DNA from: Candidatus Peregrinibacteria bacterium CG11_big_fil_rev_8_21_14_0_20_46_8
GTDB lineage: Bacteria > Patescibacteriota > Gracilibacteria > UBA1369 > UM-FILTER-53-11
Direction of reading: 5' to 3'
Length of the DNA: 23,462 nt
NCBI GenBank assembly: GCA_002796025.1
Contig: PCVQ01000021.1
Location: 1-23,462, forward strand
This document shows, one piece after another, positions 15,723 through 21,826 of this stretch (its first letter is position 1; the number at the start of each line of letters is the position of its first letter). Both the position numbers and the translations under genes were made by a program. Under the pieces are notes generated by a model. That model made no database searches. It was not told the DNA's origin and saw nothing but the letters and a program-made list of their open reading frames with translations.

Positions 15723-16508
15723 ATGAAATCACCTCAAAATCTTGCAGCCCTTGGACTAGTTCTTTTAGAGGCATGCGCGGCTACCCCTCATGTCGGACCC
15801 GTTTCAGTTGAAAATTCCAGAACTAGATCGGAAGCTCTAAGCATTTTAGGAATACGGCAAGAAGGGCTACAACAAGGAGGCGATTATGTTATGTGTGCAG
15901 AAGGTCCCGATTCTCAAGCAACTGCTACCAGACTTGCAGTGCAAAATTCATTAGCAACTTCGGGGGGAGGCGGAGGAAGAGTAATAGTTACACCTGATGG
16001 CAGAGTTTTATTTGAAGGAGGAGCTCAAGCAGTCGGCGTTGCGCTAGAGTCTGCTCCATTTGCCGATGGAACATGTGTGCGAGTAAATGCACCTGGAGCA
16101 GTCATGGGGCTCACGCCCGAACAAGAAGAGAAAGTTGCCGGGCTAGATAAATTTTCATTGGATATGAAAAGAGAGTTCGGTTTAGATGACATGCCGGATA
16201 TAAATCACCATACGAAAAAATTTCTGCAAGAAATTGCTCCAATAATGACAAGAGAAGTGGCAGTTTGGATTGAGCGAGCAAAACAAATTCTTATAGAAGG
16301 AGGTAGTATCAATCAATGCTACGAAATGAGAGCAATAGGGTTAAATTTAATACATGACAATAGAGCCCAAGCATTAAATAGAATATATGAAAATAAATCC
16401 AAAATTGGGGGGAGACAGGCGTTTGGACCCGCAAAGCAATATGTAGCTTTCGTTTTTGAGAGCTTTAAAGAGCTTGTAGCGGAATGGTTTGTTCAATGTA
16501 AAGCGTAG
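15723..16508 (+). CDS. Putative lipoprotein of unknown function
   Basis: The 261-residue orphan starts MKSPQNLAALGLVLLEAC, a short hydrophobic signal with a lipobox-like LEAC and Cys18 as the possible lipid-modified residue. Glu at -2 is unusual, so lipidation is uncertain. After it come a small-residue region with a GGGGG run (about 80-85), strand-like RVIVTPDGRVLFEGG, and then a mostly helical second half (about 135-255) including EIAPIMTREVAVWIERAKQILIE. Conserved-looking cysteines at 58, about 113, 199 and 259 could form disulfides outside the cell. I recognise no family. The AT-rich upstream region with TTGACA supports expression. The stop is 1 nt from that of the convergent phosphomannomutase. 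Confidence 0.65.
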   Translation: MKSPQNLAALGLVLLEACAATPHVGPVSVENSRTRSEALSILGIRQEGLQQGGDYVMCAEGPDSQATATRLAVQNSLATSGGGGGRVIVTPDGRVLFEGGAQAVGVALESAPFADGTCVRVNAPGAVMGLTPEQEEKVAGLDKFSLDMKREFGLDDMPDINHHTKKFLQEIAPIMTREVAVWIERAKQILIEGGSINQCYEMRAIGLNLIHDNRAQALNRIYENKSKIGGRQAFGPAKQYVAFVFESFKELVAEWFVQCKA

Positions 16509-16509
16509 A

Positions 16510-17949
16510 TCACACCTTCCGCAAATCCACCTCGGGATACTCCTTTAATTTTGTGACAACAATTTCGCGGCAGCGCTGTAAGGTTGTTTCATCACCGGCT
16601 TCAAACCGCAGCGTTAAATACGGGCTTGTGTTTGAGGCGCGTACGGCTCCCCAGGCATCGTTGCCAAAGTCGATCCAGACGCCATCGATTGTAAGGCATG
16701 GATACCGCTTTACAAAGTACTCTTTCACATCTTCGACTACCCGGAATTTAGAAGAGTCAGAGCAGGGGATTTTGAGTTCCGGGGTGTTGTGTACTTGCGG
16801 TAGCCCTTCATAAAAAGAGGAGTAAGGCTTCTCACTTTTACTCACAAGCTGCACCAGCCGCGCACCTGCATACATGCCGTCGTCAAAGCCATACCAGTTT
16901 TCTGCAAAGAAGAGATGTCCGCTGGTTTCACCGGCAAGCAGTGCGCCGCTTTCGCGCATTTTGGTTTCGATAAACGAGTGGCCGGTTTTGTACCGCACCG
17001 GCACGCCTCCGCCCGCACGAATATCATTTTCTATAATTTTGGAAGTCTTGGTATCGAAAATAATTTTTGCTCCGGGATTGCGTGAGAGCAAATCGCGGGC
17101 CAGCGGAATAAGGAGCAGATCCGCGGCATAAAATTTTCCGCCTTCGTCAATAACGCCTACGCGGTCGCCGTCGCCGTCAAAGGCCAGACCAAGATCCGCC
17201 CCCTCTGCAACAACGCGTTTTTTCAGCTCTTCCATATTTTCTTCTGCCTCGGGATTCGCTTCGTGGTTTGGAAATGTTCCGTCCAGCTCGCAGTACAACT
17301 CAACAACATCACAGCCCAGAGCGCGGAAAAGTTCCGGCGCAAATTTTCCGGTTATGCCGTTGCCGGCATCAATTACAATTTTTAACTTTTTAGCCATCTC
17401 TACCCGTTTTTTTATATCGGTTAAATATTCAGGAAAGATATCGACGCTCTCTAGCCGGCCTTGTCCATTTCCTTCAATAAAGTCGTCCTGCTGAATAAGT
17501 TTTAAAATTTCTTGCAGCTCGTCACCGCAAATGCTGTGCGCATTTTTGCCGACTAATTTTACGCCATTATACTCTTTAGGATTGTGACTTGCTGTGATAT
17601 TCACGCCACCGTCCACATTCAAAACGCATGATGCCCAGTAGATCATCGGTGAGCTTGCCAGTTCCACATGCAGTACATCGCAGCCGGTACTGAGCAATCC
17701 GGCAATGAACGACTCATGCAGAATTTTCCCGTGCGTCCGGTTATCTTTGCCTACAACAAATTTTTGAGCCCCCTTTGCTCCGCCTGCCCCGCCTCGGCGG
17801 TGGCTTTGCTTATCACCCGATTTCCGCTGCATATATGTTCCAAAACCGCGGCCAATGGCGTACATCGCTTCGGGCGACAAGTCCACCGAGTCACCTTCGG
17901 CAATACCGCGAATATCGTATGCCCGAAAAATCAGAGGGTTAATTTCCAT
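16510..17949 (-). CDS. Phosphomannomutase/phosphoglucomutase
   Basis: Alpha-D-phosphohexomutase family: interconverts hexose 1- and 6-phosphates for nucleotide-sugar and envelope glycan synthesis. The start FRAYDIRG (8-15) is typical. The phosphoserine loop is TASHNP (Ser121), the Mg loop DGDGDR is at 258-263, the sugar-binding loop GETSGH at 340-345, and the phosphate-binding loop RASNTSP at 437-443, so all four active-site elements are intact. At 479 residues it is slightly long owing to an insertion at about 43-62 (rich in Gly, Ala, Arg and Lys), encoded by a GC-rich palindromic stretch in a surface loop between the first helix and strand VVGKDNR. It is the last gene of nadE-nadM-pmm, 3 nt after nadM. 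Mannose versus glucose preference is unknown. Confidence 0.93.
   Translation of the reverse strand: MEINPLIFRAYDIRGIAEGDSVDLSPEAMYAIGRGFGTYMQRKSGDKQSHRRGGAGGAKGAQKFVVGKDNRTHGKILHESFIAGLLSTGCDVLHVELASSPMIYWASCVLNVDGGVNITASHNPKEYNGVKLVGKNAHSICGDELQEILKLIQQDDFIEGNGQGRLESVDIFPEYLTDIKKRVEMAKKLKIVIDAGNGITGKFAPELFRALGCDVVELYCELDGTFPNHEANPEAEENMEELKKRVVAEGADLGLAFDGDGDRVGVIDEGGKFYAADLLLIPLARDLLSRNPGAKIIFDTKTSKIIENDIRAGGGVPVRYKTGHSFIETKMRESGALLAGETSGHLFFAENWYGFDDGMYAGARLVQLVSKSEKPYSSFYEGLPQVHNTPELKIPCSDSSKFRVVEDVKEYFVKRYPCLTIDGVWIDFGNDAWGAVRASNTSPYLTLRFEAGDETTLQRCREIVVTKLKEYPEVDLRKV
17764..17823. repeat. REP-like GC-rich palindromic insertion inside the phosphomannomutase gene
   Basis: About 60 bp in frame, containing CCGCC-TC-GGCGG (17789-17800), extended by GCC (17786-17788) pairing with GGC (17802-17804) around one bulged T. 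It is much richer in GC than the flanks. It codes for a Gly/Ala/Arg-rich segment where relatives go straight from helix to VVGKDNR. I found no second copy in the window. Confidence 0.5.
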
Positions 17950-17952
17950 AAT

Positions 17953-18459
17953 TTAGTTTGTGCTTATTGTAACGGGATATCCTATTTTTTCAATTGCTTC
18001 AGCTACAGCTGCAGGCACAAGCTCCTGCCAATTTTCACCAAGCTTCATACGCCGCCGCACTTCTGTTGCCGAAACATTAATGCGTTTTTCTAAATTAAAC
18101 ACAGTATGCGCGCCATGCGCCCGGAATAATTTTTTTGCCAGCGGCGAATCCATAATATAGACATCACCAAATTGTGGAAATACTCTTTCGAGATGTGCCA
18201 CCCACGCATTGTTATCATTAACATCCCGCGCCATCAAAATTGCATAGTGCTTTGGATCAATACCAGCAGCATTCAGTGCTGCACAAATCATCTCATACCG
18301 CTCGCCGCACGTGTATGGATTCTCTGTTTCGCGTGCATTCTCTGCGCTTCCAATTCCAATATAAAAAAAATCTTCCCGCGCCAATATTTGCTGAACCGCA
18401 TCAAGGTGTCCAAGATGGAAGGGTTGAAATCGTCCGATGAAGAGAGGGGGGATTTTCAT
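17953..18459 (-). CDS. nadM: Nicotinamide-nucleotide adenylyltransferase, archaeal (NadM) type
   Basis: Transfers AMP from ATP to nicotinate or nicotinamide mononucleotide, giving NaAD or NAD. The nucleotidyltransferase signature GRFQPFHLGHL (9-19) opens the protein, with the HxGH-type ATP site. IGIGSAENARETENPYTCGERYEMI is the family's second motif, and the C-terminal SATEVRRRM is the phosphate-binding motif. At 168 residues it matches the short archaeal-like NadM and not the bacterial NadD. It follows nadE by 3 nt, so the adenylyltransferase and synthetase are made together. Other HxGH cytidylyltransferases are possible in principle, but the neighbour favours NAD synthesis. Confidence 0.9.
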   Translation of the reverse strand: MKIPPLFIGRFQPFHLGHLDAVQQILAREDFFYIGIGSAENARETENPYTCGERYEMICAALNAAGIDPKHYAILMARDVNDNNAWVAHLERVFPQFGDVYIMDSPLAKKLFRAHGAHTVFNLEKRINVSATEVRRRMKLGENWQELVPAAVAEAIEKIGYPVTISTN

Positions 18460-18462
18460 GTG

Positions 18463-19401
18463 TTATCGGCTCGCAACACTCTCAATCACCGGCGGCATCG
18501 CGCGCTTGTGTCCATTATCATCCATTCTTCGGAATACCAATTGCACCAGTGCCAGTGGCAGCCCATGCGCTACACACCCTTCGCGTCCAAGCTCGCGGCG
18601 CATCAGTACTTTGTCGATGTCCGGATACGGCGCGCCCAGCTCTTCTTCATCGCTCTGGCCGGCAACCAGCTCCGCGCTTGGTGTTTTGTGCGCAATTTCC
18701 GGCGGTAAGCCCACATATTCTGCTACTTTAATAACTTCGGTTTTGTACAGCTCTCCAATTACTTCGATGTCTGCAGCTAAATCTCCATACTTTGTTCCGT
18801 AGCCCAATAAGATTTCGGTTAAATTTGAAGTTCCCAGTACAAGAGCCTTTTCGCTATTGGCAAGGCTATAGAGCATAGTCATGCGTATGCGCGCTTTGCA
18901 GTTCATGATTGCAACATGATTCGGCTCCCATGGCAGATCGATAAAAGATGAGACGTAACTGTTAATGGGCACATAGTAATATGGTACGCCGAAAAATTCG
19001 CAGAGCATTTTGGCATGCACACAATTTTCGTCGCTGGTTACGCTCAGTTCCGGCATAATAAGCGCAGAAACATTTTCAGCGCCAAGTGCGTCAACGGCAA
19101 TTTTTAATGTAAGTGCCGAATCGACCCCGCCCGAAACACCAATAACTGCACGCTTATAGCGGTTTGCATCGAAATAGCTGCGTACACCCATAATTAAACG
19201 CTGATGAACATCTTCCAGCCACTGTTGACTCAAATATTTTGACGGCTGCTTAATTTTTTTTGGTGTCTCTGAGATCGTTGCGGTATCCATAGATTTTAAA
19301 GAGGGTTTAGGGGATGGTTTTTTGCGGCTCTTTACGGATGGAGCGGCTGGAAGTGTCGTACCATCTTCCTCGCCGCCAAATAGTGAACTTTGTTGCATCA
19401 T
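18463..19401 (-). CDS. nadE: NAD+ synthetase (synthetase domain only)
   Basis: Amidates nicotinate adenine dinucleotide to NAD with ATP. The PP-loop SGGVDSA is at 90-96; LGTSNLTEILLGYGTKYGDLAADIEVIGELYKTEV is the conserved NaAD- and ATP-binding core, followed by KTPSAELVAGQSDEEELG. The sequence LIMGVRSYFDANRYKRAVIGVSGG resembles the synthetase half of glutamine-dependent NadE, but the glutaminase half is absent. In its place is a low-complexity, Lys/Pro/Ser-rich N-terminal segment of about 55 residues. The nitrogen donor is therefore probably ammonia, or a separate amidase. The start at 19401 (ATGATG) is supported by a TTGAAA-18-TAAAGT promoter ending 13 nt upstream. First gene of nadE-nadM-pmm. 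Confidence 0.94.
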   Translation of the reverse strand: MMQQSSLFGGEEDGTTLPAAPSVKSRKKPSPKPSLKSMDTATISETPKKIKQPSKYLSQQWLEDVHQRLIMGVRSYFDANRYKRAVIGVSGGVDSALTLKIAVDALGAENVSALIMPELSVTSDENCVHAKMLCEFFGVPYYYVPINSYVSSFIDLPWEPNHVAIMNCKARIRMTMLYSLANSEKALVLGTSNLTEILLGYGTKYGDLAADIEVIGELYKTEVIKVAEYVGLPPEIAHKTPSAELVAGQSDEEELGAPYPDIDKVLMRRELGREGCVAHGLPLALVQLVFRRMDDNGHKRAMPPVIESVASR

Positions 19402-19414
19402 AATTAAGGAGTGT

Positions 19415-19444
19415 ACTTTACCCTTCGCGCAGGCTTGATTTCAA
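19415..19444 (-). promoter_or_regulatory. nadE operon promoter inside the smpB end
   Basis: On the minus strand, TTGAAA (19439-19444) and TAAAGT (19415-19420) with an 18-bp spacer. The -10 box contains the smpB stop codon. The predicted leader before nadE is about 6 nt. Confidence 0.5.
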
Positions 19445-19879
19445 GCTTTGGGCGACTTCTTTTTGCATTGCCTTTTTCTTGAGATCATGGCGTTTGTCAT
19501 ATTTTTTCTTACCGCGGCATACTCCAATACTTAGTTTAATAAGTTGTTTCTTCAGATACAACTCGAGCGGCACTAAGGCGATGCCTTTTTCATTCAGCAA
19601 ACCTGCAAGATGGAGCAATTCTTTTTTGTGTAAAAGGAGCTGGCGGCGGCGATTTGGATTGTACTCCTGGCCGCGTGCAAAGTCGTACGGTGAAATATGT
19701 GCTTTTTCAAGCCACGCGCGACCACCCTCAATAGTCACATGGCTGCCCTTTAATTGAACACGGCCGGCTTTTGCAGATTTCACTTCGGCACCGGAGAGCA
19801 TAATTCCGGCCTCAAGTTTTTCCAAAACCTCATAATCGAACCAGGCCTTTTTGTTTTTTGCCAAGAGCGTGTCGGGCAT
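19418..19879 (-). CDS. smpB: SsrA-binding protein
   Basis: Binds tmRNA and brings it to stalled ribosomes for trans-translation. The 153 residues from the chosen start match the family. Seen are LLAKNKKAWFDYEVLEKLEAGIMLSGAEVKSAKAGRVQLKGSHV (OB-fold start), YNPNRRRQLLLHKKEL (conserved tmRNA-contact motif), IALVPLELYLKK, and the basic tail GKKKYDKRHDLKKKAM that enters the mRNA path. The start is set at 19879 (MPDTLLAKNKK) rather than the in-frame 19933. The family begins there, and TACAAT ends 6 nt before it, while the extra 18 codons translate a terminator hairpin. No tmRNA gene is seen in the window. Confidence 0.97.
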   Translation of the reverse strand: MPDTLLAKNKKAWFDYEVLEKLEAGIMLSGAEVKSAKAGRVQLKGSHVTIEGGRAWLEKAHISPYDFARGQEYNPNRRRQLLLHKKELLHLAGLLNEKGIALVPLELYLKKQLIKLSIGVCRGKKKYDKRHDLKKKAMQKEVAQSLKSSLREG

Positions 19880-19885
19880 GCGTTT

Positions 19886-19891
19886 ATTGTA
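19886..19891 (-). promoter_or_regulatory. -10 box for leaderless smpB
   Basis: On the minus strand TACAAT lies 6 nt before the smpB ATG, predicting a leaderless transcript. The T-run of the upstream terminator lies in its -10/-35 spacer. No clear -35 box is seen. Confidence 0.5.
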
Positions 19892-19895
19892 GCGC

Positions 19896-19933
19896 AAAAA
19901 AAGAGTGCCGTCCCCGTGAAACGAGAGCGGCAC
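19896..19933 (-). terminator. Rho-independent terminator after the DoxX-family gene
   Basis: On the minus strand, GTGCCG (from 19933) pairs perfectly with CGGCAC (ending 19905). Further pairs inside the stem include two or three G-U, the loop is short, and the run TCTTTTTTT follows. It stands about 40 nt after the DoxX stop and directly before the smpB promoter. Confidence 0.8.
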
Positions 19934-19973
19934 CCTATTATAAGCTCGCGCAGTGGCGCTCGCATTTATTTAC

Positions 19974-20399
19974 TTAGCAATTCTTGCATTTCTTATCGAT
20001 CGACCACATACCAGCACCTGTCAGCCCCAAAGAGATCATCATGGCAAGATAGGCAAAGTCTTTATTCGGGATGCGCGTTGCATTCGGATCGAGAAAAAAT
20101 GGCACTTCAGGCGTTGCAGCACTTACTCCAATTATAAAACTTGCAAATAGAAGCGCGCCAACCCACGCTACATAGCGCGTCCAAAGGCCAACAAGCGTCA
20201 ATACTCCCACAACCAATTCTACATACGGCAGCGCATAGCCGTAAGCTGTTGCCAGGCTGCTCGGCAAATAAGGTGCCATATTTGTGATAAGTTCAACAAA
20301 TCCTGCAGGATTCATGAGCTTACTAATACCGGCAAGAATAAGTGTCACACCAAGTACAATGCGTAGTACAAGCGGCGACCATTTAGCACAATCCTTCAT
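19974..20399 (-). CDS. DoxX-family membrane protein
   Basis: The 141-residue protein has four hydrophobic segments (about 9-27, 54-73, 76-98, 112-132). Features of the DoxX/SURF4 family are LRIVLGVTLILAGISKLMNPAGF at the N-terminus and YALPYVELVVGVLTLVGLWTRYVAWVGALLFASFI in the middle. Members in other bacteria are linked to respiratory or redox stress complexes, but this is not shown here. The tail ends KKCKNC, a Cys-x-x-Cys that could bind metal or be redox active; this is not a general family feature. TAATAT stands 7 nt before the ATG, so it may be leaderless, and a strong terminator follows: a single-gene unit. Confidence 0.85.
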   Translation of the reverse strand: MKDCAKWSPLVLRIVLGVTLILAGISKLMNPAGFVELITNMAPYLPSSLATAYGYALPYVELVVGVLTLVGLWTRYVAWVGALLFASFIIGVSAATPEVPFFLDPNATRIPNKDFAYLAMMISLGLTGAGMWSIDKKCKNC

Positions 20400-20406
20400 A
20401 GAAAAA

Positions 20407-20412
20407 ATATTA
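20407..20412 (-). promoter_or_regulatory. -10 box for leaderless DoxX-family gene
   Basis: On the minus strand TAATAT lies 7 nt before the ATG at 20399. Upstream, GTGAAT (20426-20431) and ATTCAC (20438-20443) form a 6-bp inverted repeat over the -35 region. It could be an operator or part of the preceding gene's 3' end. Confidence 0.4.
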
Positions 20413-20454
20413 GGGAATATGAAGCGTGAATATTTACATTCACTTGGATAAGCA

Positions 20455-20471
20455 TACCTGTTCGTCAGGTA
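20455..20471. repeat. Small hairpin downstream of the SLH gene
   Basis: TACCTG (20455-20460) and CAGGTA (20466-20471) form a perfect 6-bp stem with loop TTCGT. It lies about 30 nt after the SLH-protein stop on the minus strand, where a terminator would be expected, but no T-run follows. Confidence 0.3.
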
Positions 20472-20498
20472 GTGCGCAAATGATGCAAAGTGGCCGCT

Positions 20499-21041
20499 TT
20501 AATTTGTGGGCACTGGCTGTACATTTAGTTCGATATACTTATCGAAGTATTCGAATGTCGTGTGAATGCAGTTGCGCACTTGTGTTTGGGGTGCAGCGAC
20601 TGGTTCGAGCGGCCCAAAATTAGCGATCTCTTCAATGAGTTCGCCGTCAGCATTATAGAAATTTGCCCAGCAGTTATTAGCAGGTCCGCATGCGCGTTCT
20701 TGGTAAATTCGCAGCTCCGTGTCTGGTTCTTCACATACAAGATATTCAATTTCTCCCTGCGCCGGTGCCTCTACCTGTGGGAATGCGCGGAACTGTTTTA
20801 CGGCAAAATCTTTGTAGGAATCGAGCATGGTCGCTGCCTCGGCGCGATTAATGTTTCGTGCAGGCCCGTAGGTGCCATTTGGATAGCCGGCAATAACACC
20901 GATGTCGCGAAGATTATAGACTGCGTCTTCATACCAGCTGTTGGCCTCTACATCGGGAAATACATGAGAAGATGCGGCAACTTGCACAACCGAAGTAACG
21001 ACAAGTGCTCCCAAAATAAAACCGAATAAAATATTTTTCAT
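20499..21041 (-). CDS. Secreted or surface protein with one SLH domain
   Basis: The 180-residue product has a signal peptide or anchor at about 1-24 (ILFGFILGALVVTSVVQVAASS). One S-layer homology domain (about 27-80) follows: HVFPDVEANSWYEDAVYNLRDIGVIAGYPNGTYGPARNINRAEAATMLDSY. SLH domains usually bind secondary cell-wall polymer, often as three copies, so a single copy is a minimal version. The C-terminal half (about 90-170) is a small domain with four cysteines (CEEP, RACGP, NNCWANFYN, RNCIH) suited to two disulfides; I do not recognise it. Just upstream is a 43-residue membrane peptide gene, 17 nt away, probably in the same transcript. Confidence 0.85.
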   Translation of the reverse strand: MKNILFGFILGALVVTSVVQVAASSHVFPDVEANSWYEDAVYNLRDIGVIAGYPNGTYGPARNINRAEAATMLDSYKDFAVKQFRAFPQVEAPAQGEIEYLVCEEPDTELRIYQERACGPANNCWANFYNADGELIEEIANFGPLEPVAAPQTQVRNCIHTTFEYFDKYIELNVQPVPTN

Positions 21042-21058
21042 ATAGAAATGATTAATGA

Positions 21059-21190
21059 TTATTGAGTATCGCTATAAAATGCCTGTATCGTCTGAACAGT
21101 CGATTCGGGATAGAGATGAATCGCAACAAATGCACTAAGCAGCATCACAATGACAACATTGATGCCGAGGTCTTTGAGGTATGCTTTCAT
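21059..21190 (-). CDS. Small single-pass membrane peptide (43 residues)
   Basis: Short gene with ATG at 21190 and TAA at 21059. The product begins MKAYLKDLG, then has one hydrophobic segment at about 10-27 (INVVIVMLLSAFVAIHLY), and ends with a polar tail PESTVQTIQAFYSDTQ. The basic start and apolar middle fit an N-in membrane peptide. It is followed 17 nt later by the SLH-protein gene and preceded by a structured hairpin. There is no known motif; the call rests on composition, position and lack of another gene in the space. Confidence 0.55.
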   Translation of the reverse strand: MKAYLKDLGINVVIVMLLSAFVAIHLYPESTVQTIQAFYSDTQ

Positions 21191-21197
21191 GACTAAG

Positions 21198-21226
21198 AGC
21201 GTTAAGGTTCGGCCTTCTATAACGCT
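21198..21226. repeat. Structured hairpin before the 43-residue peptide gene
   Basis: AGCGTTA (21198-21204) pairs perfectly with TAACGCT (21220-21226). Inside, AGG (21205-21207) pairs with CCT (21213-21215) around a small TTCGG-type loop. It lies 8 nt before the peptide's ATG and about 30 nt after the maf stop. It could end the purM-maf transcript or act in the peptide's leader; there is no T-run. Confidence 0.4.
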
Positions 21227-21256
21227 ACAGCTTGCGATGTCTTACGTTTATTTTAT

Positions 21257-21826
21257 TTATTTTATGAAGCTTTTGAGCGCTTGCAATAGCGACACAACCG
21301 GCAAGCCGATAACATTATCGACCGGACCTTCAATTCGCTCAATCATATGCTTGGCTTTGCCCTGGACTGCATATCCGCCCGATTTATCGAATGGGTCGCC
21401 GGTTGCAATATATTTGTCGATTTCATCGTCCGTTGTGGTTTTTTTAAACCACACTTTAGTAGATACCGAGCGTGTTATCGTGCGGCCGCTTTTAGTATCG
21501 AGAATGCAGAAGCCCGTAATGACGGTATTATGTGTAGTGCGGTAGGCATGATGCATTGCGCGTGCTTCGGCATGTGTTTTTGGTTTGCCGAAAATTTTTC
21601 CGGCGCAAACTACGAGGGTATCGGCTCCGATAATAATGGCGTCTTCATGGTCCAGCGCATGTGCTTTTTCTTTTGCCAAAAATCGTGCTAAAGCGCGCGG
21701 TTTGAGCGGCAGCGACATGTCTTCTTCATACGGGCTTTCTATTACTTCAAACTGAATTCCGGTTTGCGCCAAAAGTTCGCGTCTTCGCGGTGAGCGTGAG
21801 GCAAGGATGATGCGTCGTCGCTTCAT
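21257..21826 (-). CDS. maf: Maf-family nucleoside triphosphate pyrophosphatase
   Basis: Hydrolyses non-canonical or excess nucleoside triphosphates (dTTP, UTP or modified forms) to monophosphates. The family start ILASRSPRRRELLAQTGI (7-24, SxSPRR motif) is followed by RALARFLAKEKA, IIIGADTLVV (catalytic Asp), GKIFGKPKTHAEARAM and GDPFDKSGGYAVQGKA. At 189 residues it is complete. The ATG overlaps the purM-like stop by 4 nt (ATGA), so the two are coupled. The C-terminus GPVDNVIGLPVVSLLQAL is standard. The subfamily (YhdE-like or YceF-like) is not certain; D-P-F-D-K-S-G-G-Y favours YhdE. Confidence 0.95.
   Translation of the reverse strand: MKRRRIILASRSPRRRELLAQTGIQFEVIESPYEEDMSLPLKPRALARFLAKEKAHALDHEDAIIIGADTLVVCAGKIFGKPKTHAEARAMHHAYRTTHNTVITGFCILDTKSGRTITRSVSTKVWFKKTTTDDEIDKYIATGDPFDKSGGYAVQGKAKHMIERIEGPVDNVIGLPVVSLLQALKSFIK

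Noticed and set aside
19880..19933. Longer SmpB start
   Set aside because: The extension translates a terminator hairpin and T-run.
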